From Lucifugimonas sp038150225 (GTDB taxonomy: Bacteria > Chloroflexota > Dehalococcoidia > Lucifugimonadales > Lucifugimonadaceae): 32,729 bases of DNA. The translations under genes were made by a program, and so were the position numbers. The stretch lies in assembly GCA_038150225.1 (NCBI GenBank), contig JAYQWG010000026.1, positions 1 through 32,729 of the forward strand, in the 5' to 3' direction. The notes under the pieces are model-generated. The model was given only the letters and a program-made list of their open reading frames with translations. It ran no database searches and had not been told where the DNA came from. Shown one piece after another: positions 22,638-30,171 of this stretch; position 1 is the stretch's first letter, and every line of letters begins with the position of its first letter.

Positions 22638-23678
22638 ATGCGCGTAGTTCAATTTATTGTTCCTTCTACCGGTCGACATGTCGGGTATGTCAATGGCACT
22701 GATGTGGTGGATGTCACCGCAAATGACCCGGCGTTGACATCCGTTTATGACGTTTTTCAGGCGTCTCAGTCAACGGGTATGTCTTTCGACGAAACACTCA
22801 GCGCAGCGGGCGATGGGGCATCGACACTGAACTACGAAAACCTTCTGGGTGCAACGGTAGGTGGAAGTGATCCATACTTGATCGTGCCATTCGACCACCC
22901 TGACGATCACCGACTGTTTGTCACGGGCACTGGATTGACCCACACCGGGAGCATGGAATCGCGGGATCAGATGCATTCAGGTGACGAAAAGCCTGCGGAA
23001 GAACCTGTCACTGATTCGGCAAAAATGTTCCAAATGGGAATTGAAGGCGGCAAACCTGCACCGGGCCAGCGCGGCACATCACCTGAATGGTTCTACAAAG
23101 GTAACGGAACAATTGTTCGAGGACCAGGAGAGACGTTGGAAATCCCTGCTTTCGCACTTGATGGTGGCGAGGAACCAGAACTCGGCGCGTGTTACTTCAT
23201 AAGCAAAGATGGTGTACCACACCGAATCGGGTTCACACTTGGAAACGAGTGGTCGGATCACGAGACCGAGCGGATCAACTATCTGTATCTCGCACCTTCC
23301 AAGTTACGATCGTGTGCGATTGGTCCTGAGCTAATCACCGACTTTGCGTTCGACAAACTTGAGTTGGAATGCAAGGTTGAGCGTGATGGCGAGGTGATCT
23401 ACGACAGCGGTATTTTGTACTCAGGTGAACAGTACATGTCGCATACACTCGCAAACTGTGAAGACCATCATTTCAAGTACCCGCTTCACCGCGTCCCTGG
23501 CGACGCCCATGTGCACTTTTTCGGCACAAGCCAATTGAGTTTCAGCAGCCGCGATTGGAAATTCCAAACTGGTGATGTAATCACGATTTCCAGCGGAGAA
23601 TTTTCTGCGCCTTTGTCGAATACGGTTGTAGCGGACGATACATCAGATGGCAGGGTCATCAACGTTGTCAAAGCTTGA
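22638..23678 (+). CDS. FAH-fold protein of the GguC/AraD1 group
   Basis: 346 aa from the ATG at 22638, chosen over an upstream GTG at 22605 because that GTG lies at the likely transcription start and MRVVQFIVP is the family N-terminus. Family landmarks: PFDHPDDHRLFVTGTGLTHT, MFQMGIEGGKPAPGQRG, PEWFYKGNGTIVRGPGE, FALDGGEEPELGACYF, GNEWSDHETERINYLYLAPS and DAHVHFFGTSQLSFS. These fit the fumarylacetoacetase-like AraD1/GguC proteins, which sit in sugar-acid pathways. AraD1 proteins are thought to dehydrate 2-keto-3-deoxy sugar acids such as L-2-keto-3-deoxyarabonate; acidic residues that hold Mg (E-P-E and the later E) are present. Next to the bicupin and transhydrogenase, it suggests degradation of sugar-derived acids (inference). 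Confidence 0.85.
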   Translation: MRVVQFIVPSTGRHVGYVNGTDVVDVTANDPALTSVYDVFQASQSTGMSFDETLSAAGDGASTLNYENLLGATVGGSDPYLIVPFDHPDDHRLFVTGTGLTHTGSMESRDQMHSGDEKPAEEPVTDSAKMFQMGIEGGKPAPGQRGTSPEWFYKGNGTIVRGPGETLEIPAFALDGGEEPELGACYFISKDGVPHRIGFTLGNEWSDHETERINYLYLAPSKLRSCAIGPELITDFAFDKLELECKVERDGEVIYDSGILYSGEQYMSHTLANCEDHHFKYPLHRVPGDAHVHFFGTSQLSFSSRDWKFQTGDVITISSGEFSAPLSNTVVADDTSDGRVINVVKA

Positions 23679-23900
23679 CAGTAGTTGGTGACTATAGAAT
23701 AACCTTCATAGTGGTTTACGCTAGGAAAATAGGACGTCTGTAAAACAGGTTGAAGGTCAGTCTAGGCTTCGGTGACGCAAGATGCTTTCTAGCCGTCACG
23801 AACGCTGTTGATGGTCCTATTTGGGTAACGAGAATTTTCGCTTGAACAGTGCTTTTATTGAAATTAGTGACTTAACCGTCAGCGATCGGTAGTGAAAATA

Positions 23901-25226
23901 ATGAGCGATTACAAATTTGAGACTTTGCAGCTTCATGCAGGGCAGGAATCCGACGCAACGACAAACGCTCGAGCGGTTCCGATTTACCAGACATCTTCGT
24001 ACGTGTTCAACAGCGCAGAGCATGGTGCGAATCTTTTCGGTTTGAAGGAATTCGGGAACATTTACACCCGCATCATGAACCCGACGACCGATGTCTTCGA
24101 AAAACGTGCCGCAGCGCTGGAGGGCGGCATGGCAGGGTTGGCGACAGCTTCGGGCCAGTCGGCCCAGTTCCTTGCCATCACCAACATGATGCAAGCCGGA
24201 GACAATCTGGTATCTTCCCCTTACCTATACGGCGGTACCTGGAACCAGTTCAAAGCCCAGTTCCCTCGACTTGGTATCTCCGTAAAGTTCGCGGCAGACG
24301 ACACCGCTGAAGAGTTTGAAAAACTTATCGATGAAAACACGAAGGCGATCTATCTAGAATCTATGGGTAACCCTAGATTTAACGTTCCTGACTTCGAGAA
24401 AGTAGCGGCAGTCGCGAAGAAACACAACATCCCATTTGTGGTCGACAACACGCTCGGTGCGTGTGGTGCTCTAATTCGACCTATCGACCACGGTGCCGAC
24501 GTAATTGTTCAGAGTGCTACCAAGTGGATTGGCGGGCATGGCACGACGATAGGCGGCGTGATTGTCGATGCAGGGACCTTCGACTGGGGCAACGGCAAGT
24601 TCCCACTATTCTCTGAGCCAAGTGATGCCTACCACGGCCTCGTGCACTGGGACGCTTTCGGGTTTGGCTCCGACATCTGCAACATGCTCGGCGTTCCAGA
24701 AGGACGAAATGTGGCGTTCGCCATGCGGGCAAGACTCGAAGGGTTACGGGACTGGGGGCCTTCACAGGCTCCTTTCAACTCGTTCTTGCTTTTACAGGGT
24801 CTTGAGACTTTGTCCCTACGAGTTGAGCGCCATACGGCGAACGCGCTCGAGTTGGCGACGTGGCTTGAGTCTCATCCAGCTGTAAGTGCGATCAGCTACC
24901 CTGGACTAAAATCCAGCCCGTACTACGACCTTGCAAACAAATACACGTTGCGGGGTTCGGGCGCGATGTTGAATTTTGAACTCAGCGGTGGCTATGATGA
25001 CGCCGTGACGTTCATAAATAGCCTTAAGCTTGCGAGTCATCTCGCAAACGTTGGTGATGCGAAGACACTGGTCATTCACCCTTCCTCGACCACTCACCAA
25101 CAACTGTCGGAAGAAGATCAGCTTTCGTCTGGTGTAACGCCGACAATGGTCCGTGTGTCTGTTGGGCTTGAGCACATTGATGACATCAAAGAAGATTTTC
25201 AGGCTGCATTCGACACTATTGGCTAA
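23901..25226 (+). CDS. metY: O-acetylhomoserine sulfhydrylase
   Basis: 441 aa from the ATG at 23901. A PLP-dependent Cys/Met-metabolism enzyme: TLQLHAGQESDATTNARAVP at the N-terminus, YTRIMNPTTDVFEKRAAALE, SPYLYGGTWNQF, VDNTLGACGALIRP, the PLP-Lys in SATKWIGGHGT (near residue 210), and HPSSTTHQQLSEEDQLSSGV. The long insert after the Lys (GGVIVDAGTFDWGNGKFP) distinguishes the O-acetylhomoserine sulfhydrylase branch from cystathionine synthases. Reaction: O-acetylhomoserine + sulfide to homocysteine + acetate. It is followed by metA after a 64-base spacer holding a hairpin, so the two should be co-regulated. The 220-base leader has a GTGACG/CGTCAC hairpin (23772-23799), but I could not match it to a known SAM riboswitch. 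Confidence 0.93.
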   Translation: MSDYKFETLQLHAGQESDATTNARAVPIYQTSSYVFNSAEHGANLFGLKEFGNIYTRIMNPTTDVFEKRAAALEGGMAGLATASGQSAQFLAITNMMQAGDNLVSSPYLYGGTWNQFKAQFPRLGISVKFAADDTAEEFEKLIDENTKAIYLESMGNPRFNVPDFEKVAAVAKKHNIPFVVDNTLGACGALIRPIDHGADVIVQSATKWIGGHGTTIGGVIVDAGTFDWGNGKFPLFSEPSDAYHGLVHWDAFGFGSDICNMLGVPEGRNVAFAMRARLEGLRDWGPSQAPFNSFLLLQGLETLSLRVERHTANALELATWLESHPAVSAISYPGLKSSPYYDLANKYTLRGSGAMLNFELSGGYDDAVTFINSLKLASHLANVGDAKTLVIHPSSTTHQQLSEEDQLSSGVTPTMVRVSVGLEHIDDIKEDFQAAFDTIG

Positions 25227-25242
25227 GTCGGACGTAAATTAG

Positions 25243-25280
25243 TGCCGGTCGCGGGCAACAAGTTTTGTCCGCAACCGGCA
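25243..25280 (+). terminator. Long intercistronic hairpin between metY and metA
   Basis: TGCCGGT (25243-25249) pairs with ACCGGCA (25274-25280); after one mismatch GCGG (25251-25254) pairs with CCGC (25269-25272), and pairing can extend inward. The tail (AGATTTC) lacks a proper T run, and the metA ATG is only ten bases away. It may be a partial terminator, a processing site, or a structure that limits metA translation. Confidence 0.5.
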
Positions 25281-25290
25281 AGATTTCTCA

Positions 25291-26211
25291 ATGACTCTTA
25301 TTCTTCCAGCCGACTATCATGCCCTTCCAGAGATTGAACAAAATCGTGTGAAATGGGTTCCCGTCCCTCAGGCTGAGAAACAAGATATTCGGCCTCTGCG
25401 TATCGGCATCATGAATATCATGCCGCTTGGCGAACAGTATGAGATCAACCTCTTGTTACCACTCGGATTGTCCGTCTTACAAATCGAGCCGGTATGGATT
25501 CGTTTGGAGTCTCACGAGTACAAAACTTGGGAGCGAGGGCATCTTGACGACCACTATGTGAGTTACGAGGAGGCAACCAAGGACTCCGCCTTGGACGGAT
25601 TGATAATCACAGGAGCTCCTGTCGAGCATTTAAAGTTTGAAGATGTCTTCTACTGGGATGAATTCACTGAGATTGCACGACACTCTCGAAAACACACGCC
25701 CAATACGCTTGGGATCTGCTGGGGAGCGTTCGCTCTCGCGTATCTCGAAGGTATCAGCAAGATTGATTTCGATAAGAAGTTATTCGGCGTATATGAACTG
25801 CAAAACCTCGAACAAGACCACTACATAATGGGCGCGATGGACGACGCATTCCTGACACCTCAGAGCCGTATGGCGGGAATGTCAGATTCGGATCTAATAA
25901 AAGCGAGAGACGAAGGAAAAATAACGCTGCTGGCGTACGGGGTTGAGTCTGGTTACTCGATATTTGAGACTACCGATCACAAGGTGCTCATGCATCAGGG
26001 ACATCCGGAGTACAGCGCAAGCAGACTCGCGTACGAGGTAGACCGTGATGCCGATGACGCTTCAGTGCTTCCGATTCAGAATTTTGATCCGGCCAACCCG
26101 GTCAATCGATGGCGTATGCATCGAAATACGTTCTTCCACCAATGGTTGCGCTACTGCTACACGCAGATAAGTTTGGGCGCGGATACCGATCTATTGAAGG
26201 ATTCGTTGTAA
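25291..26211 (+). CDS. metA: Homoserine O-acyltransferase, MetA family (predicted acetyl-type)
   Basis: 306 aa. Catalytic residues: nucleophile Cys143 in LGICWGAFALAYLEG, and His238 and Glu240 in HQGHPEY. The oxyanion and specificity region reads GLIITGAPVEHLKFEDVFYW. Glu112 follows GAPV at the position (Glu111 in Bacillus-type enzymes) that favours acetyl-CoA, whereas Gly there gives succinyl-CoA use. Pairing with metY, which needs O-acetylhomoserine, agrees. The segment after NIMP (LGEQYEINLLLPLGLSVLQI) departs from the usual 'tK.eTe.qllrllgntplQv', so this is a divergent branch. No Shine-Dalgarno is visible; translation may be coupled to metY or depend on the intervening hairpin. Cytoplasmic; second enzyme-forming step toward methionine. 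Confidence 0.9.
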   Translation: MTLILPADYHALPEIEQNRVKWVPVPQAEKQDIRPLRIGIMNIMPLGEQYEINLLLPLGLSVLQIEPVWIRLESHEYKTWERGHLDDHYVSYEEATKDSALDGLIITGAPVEHLKFEDVFYWDEFTEIARHSRKHTPNTLGICWGAFALAYLEGISKIDFDKKLFGVYELQNLEQDHYIMGAMDDAFLTPQSRMAGMSDSDLIKARDEGKITLLAYGVESGYSIFETTDHKVLMHQGHPEYSASRLAYEVDRDADDASVLPIQNFDPANPVNRWRMHRNTFFHQWLRYCYTQISLGADTDLLKDSL

Positions 26212-26228
26212 CTTCGATGTGGCTACGC

Positions 26229-26260
26229 GAGAAGCCCCCGCATCTCTGCGAGGGCTTCTC
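26229..26260. terminator. Hairpin between metA and the convergent tRNA gene
   Basis: GAGAAGCCC (26229-26237) pairs with GGGCTTCTC (26252-26260), and CGCA with TGCG inside after one mismatch, leaving a TCTC loop. This is a 13-bp stem lying 18 bases after the metA stop and 16 bases beyond the tRNA 3' end on the other strand. T runs are weak on both sides, but position and strength suit a bidirectional terminator. Confidence 0.6.
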
Positions 26261-26275
26261 TAGTTGGTTTGCGAT

Positions 26276-26351
26276 TGGAGCGGCGGACGAGATTCGAACT
26301 CGCGACATTCTGCTTGGAAGGCAGATGCTCTACCAGCTGAGCTACCACCGC
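26276..26351 (-). tRNA. tRNA-Gly, anticodon TCC
   Basis: The minus strand from 26351 folds into a full cloverleaf: acceptor GCGGTGG with CCGCCGC (one G-T pair), D arm with AGCTCAGCTGGTAGAGC, anticodon stem TCTGC/GCAGA around loop CTTCCAA (anticodon TCC, reading GGA), and T arm GCGAG-TTCGAAT-CTCGT. The discriminator is T, as usual for bacterial tRNA-Gly, and CCA is encoded. Total length is 76 nt. Confidence 0.96.
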
Positions 26352-26386
26352 ATAAGTAAGGTGCCTTAAGCTGAAAGGCCGTCCCA

Positions 26387-26395
26387 ATTATAGCA
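26387..26395 (-). promoter_or_regulatory. Extended -10 promoter of tRNA-Gly
   Basis: On the minus strand TGCTATAAT (26395-26387) is a perfect -10 hexamer with the TG extension, 36 bases before the mature tRNA 5' end. The -35 region is weak, as is common with extended -10 promoters. Confidence 0.65.
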
Positions 26396-26642
26396 AATCT
26401 GCCTTTCCTGAATATGGAAGTAAAGTACGTAAGCTGTTCGTAAATTAGTAACTGTGTGGCACTATGTCACTGTAGGTATCTCTGCAATTTGTTGGTAGTT
26501 TCCAAAGTGAATGTGATGTTCTAATGTGGTGACTTAATCGGTCTTTTCCAGAGCTTTTTGTTCTCGTCCGGCAGTACCACCTGCCAGGTTTGAAAGACTA
26601 TATCGCCGCAACTAGTTTGGTTGGTCAAGTACATTCAAAACC

Positions 26643-27572
26643 ATGAGAAAAATTCTTGTAACAGGAGCTGCTGGGTTTATTGGATCGCACCTTGCTGATC
26701 AGTTGTTGGTGTCTAGCAGTGATTTATGCCTCTTGGACGATCTTTCTTCAGGTCGGAAAGAAAATTTTACGGCTGATTGTGATTTCCGAATTATGGACAT
26801 CCGCTCATCTGATCTTCGAGACCTCATCGTTGATGTCAAGCCTGATGTCGTTTTCCATCTGGCGGCGCAAATCAGTGTTTCGGACTCGACACGAGAACCA
26901 GAATTTGACGCTGATGTGAATATATTGGGGTCCTTGAACCTGCTTGAGGGTATTCGGCAGGCAGGGCTCGATGACGTTCGATTTGTTTACGTCACGTCTG
27001 GCGGCACAGCGTACGGTGAGCCAGAAAGGGTTCCTGCAGACGAAAATACTCCGGTTCGACCTATCTCTCCGTATGGAGTCTCAAAACTAGCTATCGAACA
27101 ATATCTTCCCGTCTACGAGAAGCTTATAGGGCTTCGCTACGGGATTGTCCGACTTGCAAACATATATGGCCCTCGGCAGGACCCTCACGGTGAAGCCGGT
27201 GTGGTGGCTATCTTCATTCGAGCCATGCTAAACCGGACTCCACTGCAAATATTTGGTGACGGTTACGACGAGCGAGATTACGTGCACGTCTCGGACGTTG
27301 TTGATGCATTGATTAAAGTTGCTGATTCGGAATTGACAGGGCCTTACAACGTTGGCACCGGATTGGGCACTTCTACGAATCGAATTTTCGAACTGCTTGC
27401 TGAGTACACCGGTCATGCAGAGGCAGCTCAACATGGACCGCGTAGGCCGGGAGATATCAACAAGATAGCTCTCGATTCGAGCAAGGCAAAACGGGAGTTA
27501 GGCTGGGAAGCTAAAGTTTCGATTGAGGAAGGGCTAAGACGTACGGTGGAGTGGTTCAAGGAAAATCCATGA
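26643..27572 (+). CDS. NAD-dependent sugar-nucleotide epimerase, GalE-like
   Basis: 309 aa extended SDR. TGAAGFIGSHLADQLL (residues ~7-22) binds NAD; then LDDLSSG, VFHLAAQISVSDST, the catalytic Thr/Ser in VTSGGTAYGEP, Tyr-x3-Lys in SPYGVSKLAIEQYL, and RLANIYGPRQDPHGEAGVVA in the sugar-nucleotide site; RDYVHVSDVVDA and RPGDI follow. This is the pattern of UDP-glucose/UDP-GlcNAc 4-epimerases and close relatives. The exact sugar cannot be told. It probably feeds cell-surface polysaccharide. It begins after the tRNA gene and ends about 320 bases before cysD; it is not obviously linked in function to the sulfur genes. Confidence 0.88.
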   Translation: MRKILVTGAAGFIGSHLADQLLVSSSDLCLLDDLSSGRKENFTADCDFRIMDIRSSDLRDLIVDVKPDVVFHLAAQISVSDSTREPEFDADVNILGSLNLLEGIRQAGLDDVRFVYVTSGGTAYGEPERVPADENTPVRPISPYGVSKLAIEQYLPVYEKLIGLRYGIVRLANIYGPRQDPHGEAGVVAIFIRAMLNRTPLQIFGDGYDERDYVHVSDVVDALIKVADSELTGPYNVGTGLGTSTNRIFELLAEYTGHAEAAQHGPRRPGDINKIALDSSKAKRELGWEAKVSIEEGLRRTVEWFKENP

Positions 27573-27593
27573 TCAGAGATATCGATCCCGCAC

Positions 27594-27605
27594 TTGACAG
27601 GTCAA
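27594..27605 (+). promoter_or_regulatory. Short palindrome upstream of the cysDN leader
   Basis: TTGAC-AG-GTCAA is a perfect inverted repeat with 5-bp arms, just after the epimerase gene. It contains TTGACA, a consensus -35 hexamer, although I see no good -10 at 16-18 bases. It could be a regulator site for the cys transcript. A TATGAAT sequence around 27665 is an alternative -10. Confidence 0.35.
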
Positions 27606-27701
27606 TTCGCCTTAAATCTGGACGGGTTACTGATTGCTAGTCTGCTGAACCAAGTTCAAAATTATGAATCTGGTGAAAAACCGAAAGTCGAAAAATCTCC
27701 C

Positions 27702-27797
27702 ATGACTAGCTTGAAAGAATGTTTGTGCCCCTCCTCATGCGGCAGCGCGCGCACTGCATTCTGTCCGTGTTGTACCACCCCTCAAGCTGTCTGTTAA
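27702..27797 (+). CDS. Cys-rich leader peptide upstream of cysDN
   Basis: A 31-codon frame starts MTSLKECLCPSSCG and ends FCPCCTTPQAVC, with Cys at positions 7, 9, 13, 21, 23, 24 and 31: seven of 31 residues, far above the roughly 1% seen in neighbouring proteins. It lies 96 bases before cysD, the first gene of sulfate activation, and is followed by a possible alternative RNA structure. In mycobacteria, polycysteine short ORFs upstream of sulfur genes act as cysteine-responsive attenuators; the same logic is inferred here: low Cys-tRNA would stall ribosomes in the leader and change downstream structure. No clear ribosome site is seen. An alternative is a small metal-binding peptide (CxC, CxCC spacing). 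The frame is open further 5' to a TTG at 27594, which I do not consider the start. Confidence 0.5.
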   Translation: MTSLKECLCPSSCGSARTAFCPCCTTPQAVC

Positions 27798-27826
27798 ACC
27801 GTAACTAAGTTTCCAATCCACAGCTT
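27784..27826 (+). promoter_or_regulatory. Hairpin overlapping the 3' end of the Cys leader
   Basis: AAGCTGT (27784-27790), inside the last codons of the leader, pairs perfectly with ACAGCTT (27820-27826) 29 bases on. A ribosome translating the final Ala-Val-Cys codons would cover the 5' arm. A second GC-rich hairpin (GCAG...CTGC, about 27741-27756) lies inside the leader itself. No T run follows, so any control would act on translation or by Rho rather than by intrinsic termination. Confidence 0.4.
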
Positions 27827-27893
27827 TCAATCTGGCACTAGTCTTTGTGTCATCTCTGGCTGTGCGCCTCAGATAACTATTTACAGACGACAA

Positions 27894-28823
27894 ATGCAAT
27901 TTCCTATTACAACGCAATTAGGCCTTTCATCAAGTCAACTTGGGGGACTTGAAGCAGAATCGATTCATATCATTCGTGAGGTTGTGGCTGAGTTTGATCG
28001 GCCTGCTCTGCTCTTCTCAGGTGGCAAGGACTCGATTGTCATGCTGCACCTCGCAGTGAAAGCGGTTGCACCTGCCAAACTCCCATTTCCGATTGTTCAC
28101 ATTGATACTGGTCATAATTTTCCTGAGGCGATTGAGTACCGTGACCGCACAGCATCAAATCTTGGGATCGAGCTGATAGTGGGGTCAGTACCTGATGCAA
28201 TTGAGTCGGGTAGGGTAACTGCTTCTGCTGGTCCGGGTGGCTCGCGAAACCGACTTCAAACACCGGTGCTGTTGGACACTATTCGAGACAACAAATTCGA
28301 TGCGGTATTTGGTGGAGCTCGTCGAGATGAAGAACGAGCTCGTGCGAAGGAGCGTGTTTACTCTTTCCGTGACGAGTTTGGTCAGTGGGACCCCAAAAAC
28401 CAGCGACCCGAGCTGTGGAACCTTTACAACGGATTTATCAATCCTGGTCAGCACATACGAGTCTTCCCGCTGTCAGATTGGACCGAGCTCGACATATGGC
28501 AATACATCCTAGAGCAGGACATCGAGCTCCCCTCAATTTACTTCGCTCACAAGCGAGAAGTATTTGAACGCGATGGCATGTTGATGGCCGTTTCAGATTT
28601 TTTACAGCCCGAATCAGGTGAATTGATAACCACGGAAGAGGTCAGATTCCGAACCGTTGGAGACATGACAGTTACGGGGGGGCTTAGGTCAAAAGCAGCG
28701 ACACTCGAAGAGATCATTTCCGAGATAGCAGCAGCTAGAGTTTCGGAGCGAGGAGCTAGCAGGGCAGACGATAGAACGTCGGAAGCGGCGATGGAAGATC
28801 GCAAGCGAGAGGGCTACTTTTAA
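27894..28823 (+). CDS. cysD: Sulfate adenylyltransferase subunit 2
   Basis: 309 aa. The PP-loop SGGKDS is at residues 42-47; FPIVHIDTGHNFPEAIEYRD, GGARRDEERARAKERVYSFR, LWNLYNGFINPGQHIRVFPL, DWTELDIWQYI and IYFAHKREVF are all CysD hallmarks, and the C-terminus AAMEDRKREGYF is the conserved tail. Reaction: ATP + sulfate to adenylyl sulfate (APS) + PPi, driven by GTP hydrolysis in CysN. The stop is immediately followed by the cysN ATG. The preceding 320 bases hold the proposed Cys leader. The N-terminus carries a short extension before the usual 'L..LEaeSIhIiRE'. Confidence 0.95.
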   Translation: MQFPITTQLGLSSSQLGGLEAESIHIIREVVAEFDRPALLFSGGKDSIVMLHLAVKAVAPAKLPFPIVHIDTGHNFPEAIEYRDRTASNLGIELIVGSVPDAIESGRVTASAGPGGSRNRLQTPVLLDTIRDNKFDAVFGGARRDEERARAKERVYSFRDEFGQWDPKNQRPELWNLYNGFINPGQHIRVFPLSDWTELDIWQYILEQDIELPSIYFAHKREVFERDGMLMAVSDFLQPESGELITTEEVRFRTVGDMTVTGGLRSKAATLEEIISEIAAARVSERGASRADDRTSEAAMEDRKREGYF

Positions 28824-30107
28824 ATGGAACTTCTCAGAATTGCGACGGCTGGTTCGGTAGACGACGGTAAGAGTACTCTAATTGGTCGACTACTTTATGA
28901 TTCTAAGGCGATATTCGATGACGTCTTGGACTCAGCTCAGCACTTTAGTAAGCGTCAGAGCGGTGAGTACTTCAACCTTGCCCTTTTGACTGATGGCTTG
29001 AGAGCAGAGCGAGAGCAAGGCATCACAATTGATGTTGCTTATCGATACTTTGCTACCCCAAAGCGCAAGTTCATCCTTGCAGATACCCCTGGTCATGTTC
29101 AGTACACGCGTAACATGGTTACGGGCGCTTCAACTGCGGACGTTGCTCTAATCATTGTCGATGCACGGAACGGTGTAGTTGAGCAGTCGCGCCGTCATGC
29201 CATCATTGCAGCGTTGCTTGGAATTAAGCACGTTGTCGTGTGTGTCAACAAGATGGATCTTGTCGACTTCCAAGAAGACGTTTTTCGACGAACCCAGAAA
29301 GATCTTCATGCCCTAATCGAAGAGCTGCAGATCAGATCTCACCACTTTATCCCAATATCTGCGCTTGAAGGTGACAACGTCGTAAAGAAGTCCGATCGCA
29401 TGTCCTGGTACGTAGATGAGCCTGTGCTTGCGCACCTCGAAGATTTAGACCTGTCGTTTTTCACAGAAGATTCAAGATTTCGACTGCCGATACAGTACGT
29501 TATTCGTCCGCTTACCAAAGAATTGCATGACTATCGAGGGTACGCTGGAACAATATCTAGCGGCAGTGTTACGGTGGGTCAGGGAATCGCAGTGATGCCG
29601 GCCGGAAAAACAACGACTGTGACTGGTATAGAAACCCCGAGTGGTCAGGTTAATGTTGCTGGCGAAGGCGAAGCGGTAACAATCCGAATTGCTGACGATT
29701 TCGATATCTCTCGAGGCGCAATGTTCTGCAGCACCTCGGATGTCCTTCGGGCAGACAGTAACATCAAAGCTACTGTTTGCTGGATGAGTGAACGAGTATC
29801 ACTTCGACAAGGTGCTATTTACCGAATCAAGCACACGACACATACTGCGCGGGCGATAGTGAATGAGCTGGAGTGCAAGATCGATATTAATCGGGTTGCA
29901 AACGCAGAAGAATGCGACCATTTAGAGTTGAACGAAATTGGTCAGGTGGTACTCCGCACCAGTGAACCGCTGATATTTGATGAGTATTCAGTCAACCGAA
30001 CGACCGGTAGCTTCATTCTGATCGATGAGGGAACAAACGAGACGGTAGGCGCTGGATTAATCGGTGCCCCATCGTTTGTCAGTGCGCCACAAACGGAACC
30101 TTTTTAG
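28824..30107 (+). CDS. cysN: Sulfate adenylyltransferase subunit 1 (GTPase)
   Basis: 427 aa translation-factor-type GTPase. G1 is GSVDDGKS (residues 10-17), G3 DTPGH (87-91), G4 NKMD (142-145); LTDGLRAEREQGITIDVAYR is the CysN switch segment. Domains II and III follow (QYVIRPLTKELHDYRGYAGT; MSERVSLRQGAIYRIKHTTH). It forms a complex with CysD, where GTP hydrolysis powers APS formation. It ends soon after LIDEGTNETVGAGLI and has no fused APS kinase (CysC) domain, so PAPS synthesis, if any, needs another gene. TAA of cysD and ATG of cysN abut (TAAATG), so the two are coupled. No cysC or cysH is in the window. Confidence 0.95.
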   Translation: MELLRIATAGSVDDGKSTLIGRLLYDSKAIFDDVLDSAQHFSKRQSGEYFNLALLTDGLRAEREQGITIDVAYRYFATPKRKFILADTPGHVQYTRNMVTGASTADVALIIVDARNGVVEQSRRHAIIAALLGIKHVVVCVNKMDLVDFQEDVFRRTQKDLHALIEELQIRSHHFIPISALEGDNVVKKSDRMSWYVDEPVLAHLEDLDLSFFTEDSRFRLPIQYVIRPLTKELHDYRGYAGTISSGSVTVGQGIAVMPAGKTTTVTGIETPSGQVNVAGEGEAVTIRIADDFDISRGAMFCSTSDVLRADSNIKATVCWMSERVSLRQGAIYRIKHTTHTARAIVNELECKIDINRVANAEECDHLELNEIGQVVLRTSEPLIFDEYSVNRTTGSFILIDEGTNETVGAGLIGAPSFVSAPQTEPF

Positions 30108-30171
30108 GTCTGTTAGGCATCTTTAGAGTTGGCGAGTTGATCATATACAGCAATAATTTCCACCGCTGTAC

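Noticed and set aside
23679..23900. SAM riboswitch upstream of metY
   Set aside because: I looked for the conserved core of SAM-I and SAM-II type elements and did not find it; only a 6-bp GTGACG/CGTCAC hairpin is visible. A covariance-model search would settle it.
25291..26211. Amidotransferase or peptidase of the class I glutamine amidotransferase fold
   Set aside because: The Cys nucleophile fold is shared, but the HPEY catalytic segment, the GAPVE region and pairing with metY identify the MetA family.
27594..27797. The longer 67-aa version of the Cys-rich frame, starting at TTG
   Set aside because: The TTG lies in a palindrome that may be a promoter or operator, the extra 36 residues have no Cys and look non-coding, and an ATG stands directly before the Cys-rich part.
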